From: Gammaproteobacteria bacterium RIFCSPHIGHO2_12_FULL_63_22
GTDB taxonomy: Bacteria; Pseudomonadota; Gammaproteobacteria; Xanthomonadales; Xanthomonadaceae
Direction: 5' to 3'
DNA length: 64,000 nt
Assembly: GCA_001801685.1 (NCBI GenBank)
Contig: MGYJ01000047.1
Span: 74,738-138,737, forward strand
Shown piece by piece: positions 16,281 to 24,418 of the stretch (positions are counted from its first letter, which is position 1; each line of letters opens with the position of its first letter). Below the pieces are notes generated by a model, which was given only the letters and a program-made list of their open reading frames with translations, made no database searches and was not told where the DNA came from. The translations under genes were made by a program, and so were the position numbers.

Positions 16281-19181
16281 CTAGTGCTGGACGGGCTTGC
16301 GGCAGTGGGCGACGGACTTGCCACGACGGCGTGCCTCGGCCTTCGACTTGGCAGATTTGCAATCGATTTCCGACGCTTCGGCTTCGTCCCAGGACGAAGC
16401 GCCCGAGACCAGCACCGGTGCGGTGGAATAAGCCTGGGCAGAGAACGAACCCGGCACCGGCGCAGCCGTCGAATCATCATTGCTGATCAGCGCAACTGCG
16501 CTGCCATCGGCCAGCGTGGCGCCAGTGACGCCGCTGATCGTTACGTTGAACTGCTCCGTGGACTCGACTGTGGTATCGCCATTGATGACCACGTCGAAGG
16601 CCTGCGTCGTGCGGCCGGCGTCCATGAACTTTCCAGTCTGTGAACGAGCCACGTAGTCGCTGCCCGCCGTGGCCGTGCCGTTGCTGGTGGCGATGTTGAA
16701 ATAGACCGGATTGGGCACGGGTGCGGACAAGCGCACGATGAAGGTCGCCGTACCGGTTCCGCTGTTGCCCTCATTCACCAGCACGTCGCCAATGCTCAGC
16801 GATGCCTGGTCGTCATTGTTGATGCGGCCTTGGCCCTGGCCCTTGCTGACAGCGGCGCCCGAGGCATTGACCAGGTTGACGGTGAAGGTCTCGTTGTTCT
16901 CGATGGCGGTATCGCCATTCACGCTGACCGTGAAGTTCAACAGCGTCTGCCCCGCGGCAATGGACTGACCCTGCAAGGCCTTGGCGACATAGTCGCTGCC
17001 TTCGGCCGCGGTGCCGTTGTCGGTGTACACGTCGAACGTGACCGGTGCGCCCAGGGCCTGCGTCAGCGTGATCGGGAAGGTAGCCAGCGTGGTGCCGGCA
17101 TTGCCCTCGGTGACCACCACGTCGCCCACGGACAGTGTGCCGGCATCGCCAGGCTGGTATTGCCCCGTAAACGTAACCCCGCTGAAGGTGGAGTAGGCGT
17201 AGACCAGAACGTAGTAAGTACCTGCCACCGGGTTGGGTATGGTGCACGTTTCGACGGTGGTCACGCCTTCGGAAGCACAATCGGCGTCCGACGTGGTCGG
17301 AATGGACCCGAGCTTCGCGTAGACATCGGCATCACCGGTGCCGCCCACCGTGCTGAAGGCTACGGATGTCTTGCCTGCCGGCACGACCAGCGAATAGAGG
17401 AACTGGGTGCCACCGGGACCCGCGAGCGGTCCGACCGGCACGCCATTGGAAAGCACGGTGACATCGTCGTTGAGGATGATTCCCGCGCCCTGGGTTTTCG
17501 CAGCGGAAATGCCCACGACGTTGCTGACGTTCACCGAGAAGGTCTCATCGGCTTCCGGCGTCGTATCGCCGTTCACCGTCACTGAAAAAATCTTGCTGGT
17601 GGCGCCGGCTGCGATGCTCTGGCCCGGGAGATTGAGCGCCACGTAGTCGCTTCCCGCGGTGGCCGTGCCGTTGGCAGTCGCGACGTCGAACGTCACCGGC
17701 ACGCCCATCGCCTTCGACAGGTTGACGGTGAAGTTGAAGGTCTTCGTTCCCGCATCGCCTTCGGACATGGTCTGGTCGCTGATGGTTAGCACGCCGCTGG
17801 TGACCCCGGCGACTGCGTTCAGGGCGTTGATGATGCCCGCGCCGCAGCCCTGCCCGCAGGGAACAGGCAGCGCGCGCGCGGTGCTCTTGAGCACGCTTTC
17901 GACTGCCGCCGGCGAACTGGCCGCCAGGCTCTGCATCAGCGCCACGGTGCCGGCCACGTGTGGTGCCGCCATGGAGGTGCCCTGCCAGCCGGCGTAAGCC
18001 GCGGCGATCGGTCCGGTAGTGCCAGTGTTATAGGTGGACCAAATGAAGCTGCCGTCGCCTCCACCCGGCGCCGACACATCCACTGTGCTGCCATAATTGG
18101 AGAAGTCGGCCAGGGCGCCCGTGCGCGTGGTCGCACCGACCGCAATCACGTTCGCGCAGTTGGCAGGCTCGTACAGGCTGGTGTCGGCAGTGTCATTTCC
18201 GGCCGACACCACCACGACCACGCCCGCGGACACCGCGAAATTGATCGCCGCTTGGGTGCTGGGGCCGCAGGCGCCTTCACCGCCGAGGCTCATGTTGATC
18301 ACCTCCACGGGGTTGGCGTTGTTCGGCACGCCCGCAATCGCCCCGCCGGCAGCCCAGGTGACGGCGTTGGCGATGTCGGAGCTGAAACCGCCGCAGCGGC
18401 CCAGTACGCGGATCGGCATCACCTTCGCGTTGTAGGCGATACCCGCGACGCCTTTATTGTTGTTGGTGACTGCGGCGATGGTCCCCGCCACATGGGTGCC
18501 GTGCCAACTCGAGTCTTCGGCCTGGTCCGGGCCGCCGCCATCACAACCATTCGCCTCGACCCAGTCGCCGGGATCGCTCGGGTCGGCGTCGCGGCCATCA
18601 CCGTCGCGCGCGGTGGTGATGTTCGTGATGAAGTCGTAACCGGGCACGAGGTTCGCAGCCAGGTCCGAGTGCACGGTGATGCCGGTGTCCAGCACCGCGA
18701 CCACCACGCCGCTACCCGTGGACAAGTCCCAGGCTGCGGGCATGTCGATACCGCCGGTCGGTTCGAAGTAGTGCCACTGGTTGTTGGCGTAGAAGGAATC
18801 GTTGGGCACGAAGGTGGGACGCAGGATCCGGTCGATCTCCACGTACTTCACGTCCGGGTTGCGGCGCAGGCGATTCATGTACGCCTCGGCCGCCCGATAG
18901 TTGAGCCGGCGATTGAGCTTGATGACATCGGCGCCGATGCCCATGCGATGCAGGTGGCTGACGGCCAGCCCTTGTCCCTGGACCGACGCGGCGAGCGCGC
19001 GCTGTCGCGCCGCGGCGTTGGCGAATGCCCGCGACCCCGGTTCGAACTGCACGATGAACTGGTCGAAGGTCTTCTGCTTGCCGCCGTCGATCGAATTGGC
19101 CTGGCCGGTGCCGACCAATCCAAGCAGGGCAATCAGGGCAAAGGCGAACTGCAGGACGCGACGCAACGGCAGTGTGGACAA
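16281..19181 (-). CDS. Secreted S8 (subtilisin-like) serine protease with PPC and three Calx-beta domains
   Basis: 966 residues. In order: signal peptide (1 to about 28), an I9-like propeptide (about 38-120, QFIVQFEPGSRAFAN onward), then the catalytic domain with the complete triad Asp165 (AVLDTGITVHSDL), His227 (WHGTHVAGT) and Ser403 (GTSMAAPHV). Roughly 485-594 is Calx-beta, 597-694 a pre-peptidase C-terminal-like (PPC) domain (GTGDADVYAKLG, GTYYVLVYAYS), and 696-805 and 806-914 are two more Calx-beta domains. A short basic, Cys-containing tail ends the protein. The start is a TTG at 19181, chosen because CGGAG stands just before it. An extracellular degradative protease is the likely role. 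Confidence 0.9.
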   Translation of the reverse strand: MSTLPLRRVLQFAFALIALLGLVGTGQANSIDGGKQKTFDQFIVQFEPGSRAFANAAARQRALAASVQGQGLAVSHLHRMGIGADVIKLNRRLNYRAAEAYMNRLRRNPDVKYVEIDRILRPTFVPNDSFYANNQWHYFEPTGGIDMPAAWDLSTGSGVVVAVLDTGITVHSDLAANLVPGYDFITNITTARDGDGRDADPSDPGDWVEANGCDGGGPDQAEDSSWHGTHVAGTIAAVTNNNKGVAGIAYNAKVMPIRVLGRCGGFSSDIANAVTWAAGGAIAGVPNNANPVEVINMSLGGEGACGPSTQAAINFAVSAGVVVVVSAGNDTADTSLYEPANCANVIAVGATTRTGALADFSNYGSTVDVSAPGGGDGSFIWSTYNTGTTGPIAAAYAGWQGTSMAAPHVAGTVALMQSLAASSPAAVESVLKSTARALPVPCGQGCGAGIINALNAVAGVTSGVLTISDQTMSEGDAGTKTFNFTVNLSKAMGVPVTFDVATANGTATAGSDYVALNLPGQSIAAGATSKIFSVTVNGDTTPEADETFSVNVSNVVGISAAKTQGAGIILNDDVTVLSNGVPVGPLAGPGGTQFLYSLVVPAGKTSVAFSTVGGTGDADVYAKLGSIPTTSDADCASEGVTTVETCTIPNPVAGTYYVLVYAYSTFSGVTFTGQYQPGDAGTLSVGDVVVTEGNAGTTLATFPITLTQALGAPVTFDVYTDNGTAAEGSDYVAKALQGQSIAAGQTLLNFTVSVNGDTAIENNETFTVNLVNASGAAVSKGQGQGRINNDDQASLSIGDVLVNEGNSGTGTATFIVRLSAPVPNPVYFNIATSNGTATAGSDYVARSQTGKFMDAGRTTQAFDVVINGDTTVESTEQFNVTISGVTGATLADGSAVALISNDDSTAAPVPGSFSAQAYSTAPVLVSGASSWDEAEASEIDCKSAKSKAEARRRGKSVAHCRKPVQH

Positions 19182-19316
19182 GATAAATCTCCGAAAGGCC
19201 TGGGGCGATCAAACGTGCCGCCCGGACCTGCCAAGGCGAGGAAGGTCCAATGCCCCGAGAATATCATTCGTGGCCAGCAAGGGCGTGAGCAGCTTCCCAG
19301 AAAACGCAGCTGCGGC

Positions 19317-19336
19317 AACGCCGGTTGACCGGCGTT
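19317..19336 (-). terminator. Perfect hairpin downstream of hutU, possible terminator
   Basis: A 20-bp perfect palindromic hairpin, AACGCCGGT/ACCGGCGTT with a 2-nt loop, 14 bp beyond the hutU stop. No T-tract follows on either strand, so it is a weak terminator candidate or an mRNA-end stabiliser. The rest of the 169-bp gap to the protease start holds TATTCT at 19263-19258 on the minus strand, a possible -10 for the protease gene. Confidence 0.4.
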
Positions 19337-19350
19337 GGGGTCGCCCTGTC

Positions 19351-21024
19351 TCAATCGATCATGGGCAGGTGCAGGCCCTGTTCCCGCGCGCAGTCACGGG
19401 CGATCTCGTAGCCCGCATCGGCATGCCGCATCACGCCGGTGCCCGGGTCGTTCCAAAGTACGCGCGCCAGGCGCCGGTCGGCCGCCTCGGTCCCGTCGGC
19501 CACGATGACCACGCCGCTGTGCTGGCTGTAGCCCATGCCCACGCCGCCGCCATGGTGCAACGACACCCAGGTCGCGCCGCCGGCGACATTCAGCATCGCA
19601 TTCAGCAAGGGCCAGTCCGACACGGCGTCCGAGCCATCCAGCATCGCTTCGGTCTCGCGATTGGGGGACGCGACCGAACCGGAGTCGAGATGGTCGCGCC
19701 CGATCACGATCGGCGCCGACAACTCACCGTCACGCACCATCTGGTTGAAGGCCAGCGCCAGGCGATGGCGATCGCCCAGGCCGACCCAGCAGATACGGGC
19801 GGGCAAGCCCTGGAAACTGATGCGCTCGCGCGCCATGTCCAGCCAGCGATGCAGGTGCTTGTCGTCGGGCAGCAATTGCTTCACCCGCGCGTCGGTCTTG
19901 TAGATGTCATCGGGGTCGCCACTCAGGGCCACCCAACGGAACGGGCCCACGCCGCGGCAAAAAAGTGGACGGACATAAGCCGGCACGAAGCCCGGGAAAT
20001 CGAAGGCATCGTGGCAGCCGACATCCTTGGCCATCTGCCGGATGTTGTTGCCGTAGTCGAAGGTGGGAATGCCCTGGTCTTCGAAATGCAGCATCGCTTC
20101 CACGTGCACGCGCATGGAATGCTTCGCGGCATCGATCACCGATTGCGGATCGGAAACCTGGCGATCCCACCACTGTTCCAGGGTCCAGCCGGCCGGCAGG
20201 TAGCCATGCAAGGGATCGTGCGCCGAGGTCTGGTCGGTGACGGCATCGGGACGGACGCCACGTCGAACGAGTTCGGGCAGGATTTCCGCGGCATTGCCGA
20301 GCAAGGCCACCGAAATCGCCTTGCCTTCGGCGCAGTGGCGCTCGATGCGGGCGAGCGCGTCTTCAACGTCGCTTGCCTGCTCGTCCACGTAACGGGTCTT
20401 CAGGCGCATGTCGATGCGGCTTTGCTGGCATTCGATGTTCAGCGAGCAAGCACCTGCCAAGGACGCCGCCAGCGGCTGCGCGCCGCCCATGCCGCCCAGG
20501 CCGGCGGTGAGTATCCACTTGCCGCGCAGGTCGCCGCCGTAATGCTGGCGGCCCATCTCGACGAAGGTTTCGTACGTGCCCTGCACGATGCCCTGCGAGC
20601 CGATGTAGATCCAGCTGCCGGCCGTCATCTGGCCGTACATCATCAGGCCCTTGCGATCGAGCGCGTTGAAGTGTTCCCACGTCGCCCAGTGCGGCACCAG
20701 GTTCGAGTTGGCCAGCAGCACGCGCGGCGCATCGGGATGCGACGGGAACACGCCGACGGGCTTGCCGGACTGGATCAGCAGGGTCTGGTCGTCTTCCAGC
20801 GTACGCAGGGTCTCCAGGATCTTGTCGTAGCTGGCCCAGTCGCGCGCGGCGCGGCCGATGCCGCCATAGACCACCAGTTCCTGTGGGTTTTCGGCGACTT
20901 CCGCGTCCAGGTTGTTCTGGATCATCCGGTAGGCAGCTTCGGTCAGCCAGCTCTTGCAGCTGAGGGTCGTGCCGCGCGGTGCGCGGATGTGGCGGCTGGA
21001 ATCCTTGCGGCTGTGTGCGGACAT
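19351..21024 (-). CDS. hutU: Urocanate hydratase
   Basis: 557 residues, the family length. The enzyme adds water to urocanate to give imidazolonepropionate, the second step of histidine degradation, using tightly bound NAD+. Seen are the N-terminal [20 protein letters not shown] signature, the [15 protein letters not shown]-binding region, the [12 protein letters not shown] loop, and the C-terminal part with the [17 protein letters not shown] signature. The ATG has GGAG before it and a consensus TATAAT further up. The next hut genes, hutF and hutI, lie beyond two unrelated genes; hutH and hutG are not in the window. Confidence 0.96.
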   Translation of the reverse strand: MSAHSRKDSSRHIRAPRGTTLSCKSWLTEAAYRMIQNNLDAEVAENPQELVVYGGIGRAARDWASYDKILETLRTLEDDQTLLIQSGKPVGVFPSHPDAPRVLLANSNLVPHWATWEHFNALDRKGLMMYGQMTAGSWIYIGSQGIVQGTYETFVEMGRQHYGGDLRGKWILTAGLGGMGGAQPLAASLAGACSLNIECQQSRIDMRLKTRYVDEQASDVEDALARIERHCAEGKAISVALLGNAAEILPELVRRGVRPDAVTDQTSAHDPLHGYLPAGWTLEQWWDRQVSDPQSVIDAAKHSMRVHVEAMLHFEDQGIPTFDYGNNIRQMAKDVGCHDAFDFPGFVPAYVRPLFCRGVGPFRWVALSGDPDDIYKTDARVKQLLPDDKHLHRWLDMARERISFQGLPARICWVGLGDRHRLALAFNQMVRDGELSAPIVIGRDHLDSGSVASPNRETEAMLDGSDAVSDWPLLNAMLNVAGGATWVSLHHGGGVGMGYSQHSGVVIVADGTEAADRRLARVLWNDPGTGVMRHADAGYEIARDCAREQGLHLPMID

Positions 21025-21048
21025 GTCTGGCTCCGGAGTCTTCCCGCA

Positions 21049-21076
21049 ATTATAGGATGTGCGGCTCCGCTAGACT
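21049..21076. promoter_or_regulatory. Divergent promoters of hutU and the TauE-type gene
   Basis: On the minus strand a perfect TATAAT (21054-21049) lies 24 nt before the hutU ATG. On the plus strand TAGACT (21071-21076) lies 24 nt before the transporter ATG. Both leaders contain a Shine-Dalgarno (GGAG; GGGGAGG), so unlike several other genes here both mRNAs have leaders. The two -10 hexamers are 16 bp apart, so the polymerases would compete. No hut-repressor dyad was recognised. Confidence 0.6.
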
Positions 21077-21100
21077 TCACCCGAACCGGGGAGGCTGGGA

Positions 21101-21838
21101 ATGCAGGTCGAATATCTGGCGGTGTTGGTGCTGGCGATCGGCGTGGTCGCGTTCCTGTATTCCTCGGTCGGGCATGCCGGCGCATCCGGCTACATCGCGG
21201 TGATGACGCTCGCTTCACTGTCCCCGGCAGTCATCAAGCCCAGCGCGCTGGTTTTGAACATCCTGGTCGCCAGTATCGGCAGCTGGCAGTTCTACCGCGC
21301 TGGCCACTTTCGTTGGAGCCTGTTCTGGCCCTTCGCGCTGCTCTCGATCCCACTCGCATTCCTGGGCGGATACCTCGACCTGCCGAGCCATCTCTTCAAA
21401 CTGCTGGTCGGCATCGTGTTGCTGGTGTCGGCCCTGTATTTCTTCTGGCGCCCGGACAACGACGATGTCGGACCGGCGCCGGCCCTGCCGATCGCGATTG
21501 CGTCGGGCGGCATGCTCGGCTTCTTCGCGGGCCTGACCGGCACCGGCGGCGGCATATTCCTCACGCCCCTGCTGCTGGTGATGCACTGGGCGCGGACGAA
21601 GGAGGCCGCGGCGGCGGCGGCGCTTTTCATCCTGGTCAACTCCATCGCCGGCCTGGCCGGCAATGCGACCAGCGTCGGCTTCGTTCCCTCGCTGGTGTGG
21701 CCGCTGGCCATCGCCGCCGTGGTCGGCGGAAGCGCCGGGTCCTATTTTGGAAGCCGCCGCTATCCGGCGGCCACCATCAAGCGGCTGCTGGCGGCCGTGC
21801 TGGTCATTGCGGGGCTGAAACTCCTGCTTACCGCCTGA
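21101..21838 (+). CDS. TSUP (TauE/SafE) family membrane transporter
   Basis: 245 residues with about eight helices in the two-repeat layout of the TauE/SafE family. Family marks are GHAGASGYIAVMTLASL in the first half and GFFAGLTGTGGGIFLTPLLLV in the second. Members export sulfite, sulfoacetate or other organosulfur or carboxylate anions; the substrate here is unknown. The gene is divergent from hutU and lies before homoserine dehydrogenase, with a separate promoter for the latter, so there is no clear pathway link. Confidence 0.88.
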   Translation: MQVEYLAVLVLAIGVVAFLYSSVGHAGASGYIAVMTLASLSPAVIKPSALVLNILVASIGSWQFYRAGHFRWSLFWPFALLSIPLAFLGGYLDLPSHLFKLLVGIVLLVSALYFFWRPDNDDVGPAPALPIAIASGGMLGFFAGLTGTGGGIFLTPLLLVMHWARTKEAAAAAALFILVNSIAGLAGNATSVGFVPSLVWPLAIAAVVGGSAGSYFGSRRYPAATIKRLLAAVLVIAGLKLLLTA

Positions 21839-21867
21839 TCGCCACCGGCCACCGGGCCGCCCGGCGC

Positions 21868-21959
21868 TTGACAGGCATGGGAAATCGTTATATCTCTGTA
21901 TCGCGATGAAGGTATATAACTCTCGCGCCCTACCCCTTTACGGTCCAGAGGATTTTCCA
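21868..21959 (+). promoter_or_regulatory. Promoter and leader of the homoserine dehydrogenase gene
   Basis: A perfect -35 TTGACA is at 21868-21873. With 17-nt spacing the -10 would be TATCTC (21891-21896); TATATC at 21889-21894 is the 15-nt alternative. Transcription would start near 21903, leaving a leader of about 57 nt up to GTG 21960, with AGAGGA at 21946-21951. An ATG at 21906 sits right at the predicted start site without a Shine-Dalgarno. Confidence 0.55.
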
Positions 21960-23114
21960 GTGAGTGCTGCCCTGCACGCCGGCGCCAACGCGCCCCGAAG
22001 CGATCGCCCCGCCGTTCCTGCCGTGTTTGCCGCGCCTGGTGAATCGGTTGCGCGCATCGACCTGGTGCTGGTGGGCGCGCGCGGCCAGGTCGGCAGCGCG
22101 CTTCGCCGCCAGCTCGATAGACGGCGCCATTGGCTGCGCGAACACACCGGCGTCGATTACACGCTGCTGGCCGCGTTCGACCGCCGTGGATTCGCGCACG
22201 ACCTGCAGGGCCTGCAACTGGAAAGCTTCGAACAGGACCTGCAGCCGCGTCGTGACAACGACCTGGAGCTGCTGCTCGCGCGCCTGACCCGGCCCGGCGC
22301 AGCGCCAGCCGTTTTCATCGACTGCACGGCCAGCGACGAAGTGGCCGACTGGTATCCGCGGCTGCTGTCCGGTGGCGTAGGCGTGGTCGGCGCAAACAAG
22401 CGCGCCAATGCGCGCAGTCTCTCCCACTTCCACGAATTGCAGCGGCTGTCGCGTCGCCATGGCGCTCCGTATCGCTATGAGACGACCGTGGGTGCGGCGA
22501 TTCCCGTGCTCGGTCCGATTCGCGACGTACGACTTCGCGGCGAGACCATCCGTTCGCTGCAAGGCGTGCTGTCAGGATCGCTCAGCCACATCCTGCATCG
22601 CCTTCACGAAGGTTGCCTGTTTTCCGACGCCGTCGCCGAGGCCAGCGCCCTGGGGCTGACCGAGCCGGATCCTTTCGAAGATTTGCGCGCAGAGGACCTG
22701 GCGCGCAAGTTGCTGGTGCTCGGCCGCGAGGCAGGCTTTGCGCTTGAATTGGAATCAGTGGCCATCGAGTCCCTGGTGGACGACGCGAACGATGCCTCGG
22801 GCACTCTGCGCGAGCGGCTCCGCGCGCAAGACGCCCGCTGGCAAGCGCGGATTTCCGAGGCACTCGGCCGTGGCGAGCGGCTGGTGATGGTGGCGCAAGT
22901 GGATGCGGACGGCGGACGCGTCGGCATCCAGTCCCTGCCCGTGGCGTCGCCCTTCGCGCAACTCAAGCCTGGCGAAAACCTGGTGCTGGTACACACCGAC
23001 CTGCAGGCGACCACGCCACTGGCGCTGGGTGGCAAGGGCGCGGGCGCGGAAATTACCGCCGCAGGCGTCTTCAGCGACATCGTCGCCGCCGCGAACCAAC
23101 TGCTGCGCCGTTGA
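21960..23114 (+). CDS. Homoserine dehydrogenase, monofunctional
   Basis: 384 residues from GTG 21960. It reduces aspartate semialdehyde to homoserine on the way to threonine and methionine. An N-terminal Rossmann fold (VLVGARGQVGSALRRQL) is followed by DCTASDEVADWY, GVVGANKRANARS and the catalytic-domain signature YRYETTVGAAIPVLGPIRD, with GVLSGSLSHI after it. There is no aspartokinase or ACT domain, so it resembles the C-terminal half of the fused ThrA/MetL enzymes standing alone. GTG 21960 is preferred over ATG 21906 because it has AGAGGA upstream and yields an MSAALHAG start; the ATG lies at the predicted transcription start. Confidence 0.88.
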   Translation: MSAALHAGANAPRSDRPAVPAVFAAPGESVARIDLVLVGARGQVGSALRRQLDRRRHWLREHTGVDYTLLAAFDRRGFAHDLQGLQLESFEQDLQPRRDNDLELLLARLTRPGAAPAVFIDCTASDEVADWYPRLLSGGVGVVGANKRANARSLSHFHELQRLSRRHGAPYRYETTVGAAIPVLGPIRDVRLRGETIRSLQGVLSGSLSHILHRLHEGCLFSDAVAEASALGLTEPDPFEDLRAEDLARKLLVLGREAGFALELESVAIESLVDDANDASGTLRERLRAQDARWQARISEALGRGERLVMVAQVDADGGRVGIQSLPVASPFAQLKPGENLVLVHTDLQATTPLALGGKGAGAEITAAGVFSDIVAAANQLLRR

Positions 23115-23149
23115 GTGCAGTCTTGCGTCGTTGAGTCCAGGCTCGCGTC
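23110..23149. repeat. Two imperfect 20-bp tandem repeats at the end of the homoserine dehydrogenase gene
   Basis: Copies at 23110-23129 and 23130-23149 agree at 17 of 20 positions (GTTGAGTxCAGxCTxGCGTC). The first contains the gene's stop codon, so the second lies just outside the reading frame. A small local duplication is the simplest explanation. Confidence 0.6.
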
Positions 23150-23156
23150 GCTGGCC

Positions 23157-24380
23157 TCAGCTATCGCTGAGCAGCCCGCGCATCGAATCCCGGAACCGCT
23201 GGCGGATGCGTTCGCCGTGCACATGCCGGCCGGATTCGATGACCCGCCTACCCTGTACGAAGACATCCTTCACCGGGCAGCCATTGCCCGCGAACACGAA
23301 TCGATCGTGCAGGTCCATCGCTGATACGCCGCACATCGAGGCCGACTGTTCGTCCAGCACCAGCAGGTCATCTTCCTGCAGCCCATGGCCGTTGGACTGG
23401 CGTCCCCCGGCGATGGCGCGCATCACCAGGCTTTCGCCGCTGCTGGGCAATTCGCGCGTCGCGGCAATATTGCGCTGCCGGGAAACCAGTCGCTGGCCGT
23501 ATTCGAGCCAACGCAATTCTTCGACCGGCGACACCGACACGTTGGAGTCCGAACCGATTCCGATGCGACCGCCGCGCGCGATGAAATCGCGAAGCGGAAA
23601 GACACCGTCACCCAGGTTGGCCTCCGTGGTTGGACACAGGGCTACCACCGCCTTGCTCGAGGCGATGCCGACCAGCTCCGACGCCTGCACATGCGTTGCG
23701 TGCACGAGGGTCCAGGCATCATCCACCGCGGCGTTGGCCAGCAACCACTCCACCGGGCGCGCACCGCGCGAGGCAATGCATTCCTCCACTTCGGCGGTCT
23801 GTTCGGAGATATGGATGTGGATCGGGCGCAGCGCGCCGACCTGCGGCGCGGCGAGCACGTCGCGCATCGCATCGGCGGGCACGGCGCGCAGGCTGTGCAA
23901 TGCGACTCCGACCCGCAGCATCGGATCTTCCTGCGCCACGAGGGTATCGAGCAGGGAAAGATAGGCATCCACGTCGTGGCCGAATCGCCGTTGCCGGTCG
24001 GACAGTTCGCGACCGTCGAATCCACCGGTCATGTACAGCACGGGCAGCAAGGTCAGGCGGATTCCCGTTTCGCGCGCGGCGGCAATGATCGCCTGCGACA
24101 TGGCGGCGGGGTCGTCGTAGGGCTGGCCGCCGGCCTGGTGGTGCAGGTAATGGAATTCGCAGGTGCTGGTATATCCGGCCTGCAGCATCTCGACGAACAA
24201 TTGCGCGCTGATGTCATGCAGCGATTCCGGCGTAAGCCGGCCGGCAAAGCGATACATCAGCTCGCGCCAGGTCCAGAAGCTGTCCGCGCGTTCCGATCCG
24301 CGCTCGGCCATGCCCGCCATTGCGCGCTGGAACGAGTGGGAGTGGATATTGGGGATGCCAGGTAACGAAAGCGGGTCCAT
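23157..24380 (-). CDS. hutF: Formimidoylglutamate deiminase, N-terminally short
   Basis: 407 residues. The enzyme converts N-formimidoylglutamate to N-formylglutamate in histidine degradation. It is an amidohydrolase with the metal-binding HSH at 13-15, the SFWTWRELMYRF segment typical of HutF, HIHISEQ, LVHATH and the late Asp in GIGSDSN. Family members normally carry about 40 more residues before the HSH motif, forming part of the small beta domain. Here an in-frame TAG lies four codons upstream and the divergent CoA-transferase gene occupies that DNA, so the short form is real unless the assembly is wrong. TAGAAT stands 6 nt before the ATG, suggesting leaderless mRNA. Confidence 0.88.
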   Translation of the reverse strand: MDPLSLPGIPNIHSHSFQRAMAGMAERGSERADSFWTWRELMYRFAGRLTPESLHDISAQLFVEMLQAGYTSTCEFHYLHHQAGGQPYDDPAAMSQAIIAAARETGIRLTLLPVLYMTGGFDGRELSDRQRRFGHDVDAYLSLLDTLVAQEDPMLRVGVALHSLRAVPADAMRDVLAAPQVGALRPIHIHISEQTAEVEECIASRGARPVEWLLANAAVDDAWTLVHATHVQASELVGIASSKAVVALCPTTEANLGDGVFPLRDFIARGGRIGIGSDSNVSVSPVEELRWLEYGQRLVSRQRNIAATRELPSSGESLVMRAIAGGRQSNGHGLQEDDLLVLDEQSASMCGVSAMDLHDRFVFAGNGCPVKDVFVQGRRVIESGRHVHGERIRQRFRDSMRGLLSDS

Positions 24381-24386
24381 GGGCGA

Positions 24387-24411
24387 ATTCTAAACCCGGG
24401 CCGCATACAAT
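24387..24411. promoter_or_regulatory. Back-to-back leaderless-type -10 elements for hutF and the CoA-transferase gene
   Basis: The two divergent ATGs are only 38 bp apart. On the minus strand TAGAAT (24392-24387) is followed by 6 nt and the hutF ATG; on the plus strand TACAAT (24406-24411) is followed by 7 nt and ATG 24419. Neither gene has a Shine-Dalgarno. Each promoter's upstream region would overlap the other gene's start, so they probably exclude one another. Confidence 0.6.
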
Positions 24412-24418
24412 CGTGCCC

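Noticed and set aside
14900..17800. Regularly spaced repeats in the Calx-beta genes that could look like a direct-repeat array
   Set aside because: They are repeated protein domains of about 110 codons with diverged DNA, not short repeats with spacers, so there is no CRISPR.
18901..21909. A 1002-codon open frame on the plus strand across the protease and hutU genes
   Set aside because: It runs antisense to two clearly recognised genes and codes for a low-quality mix of Ala, Arg and His. GC-rich DNA produces such frames by chance.
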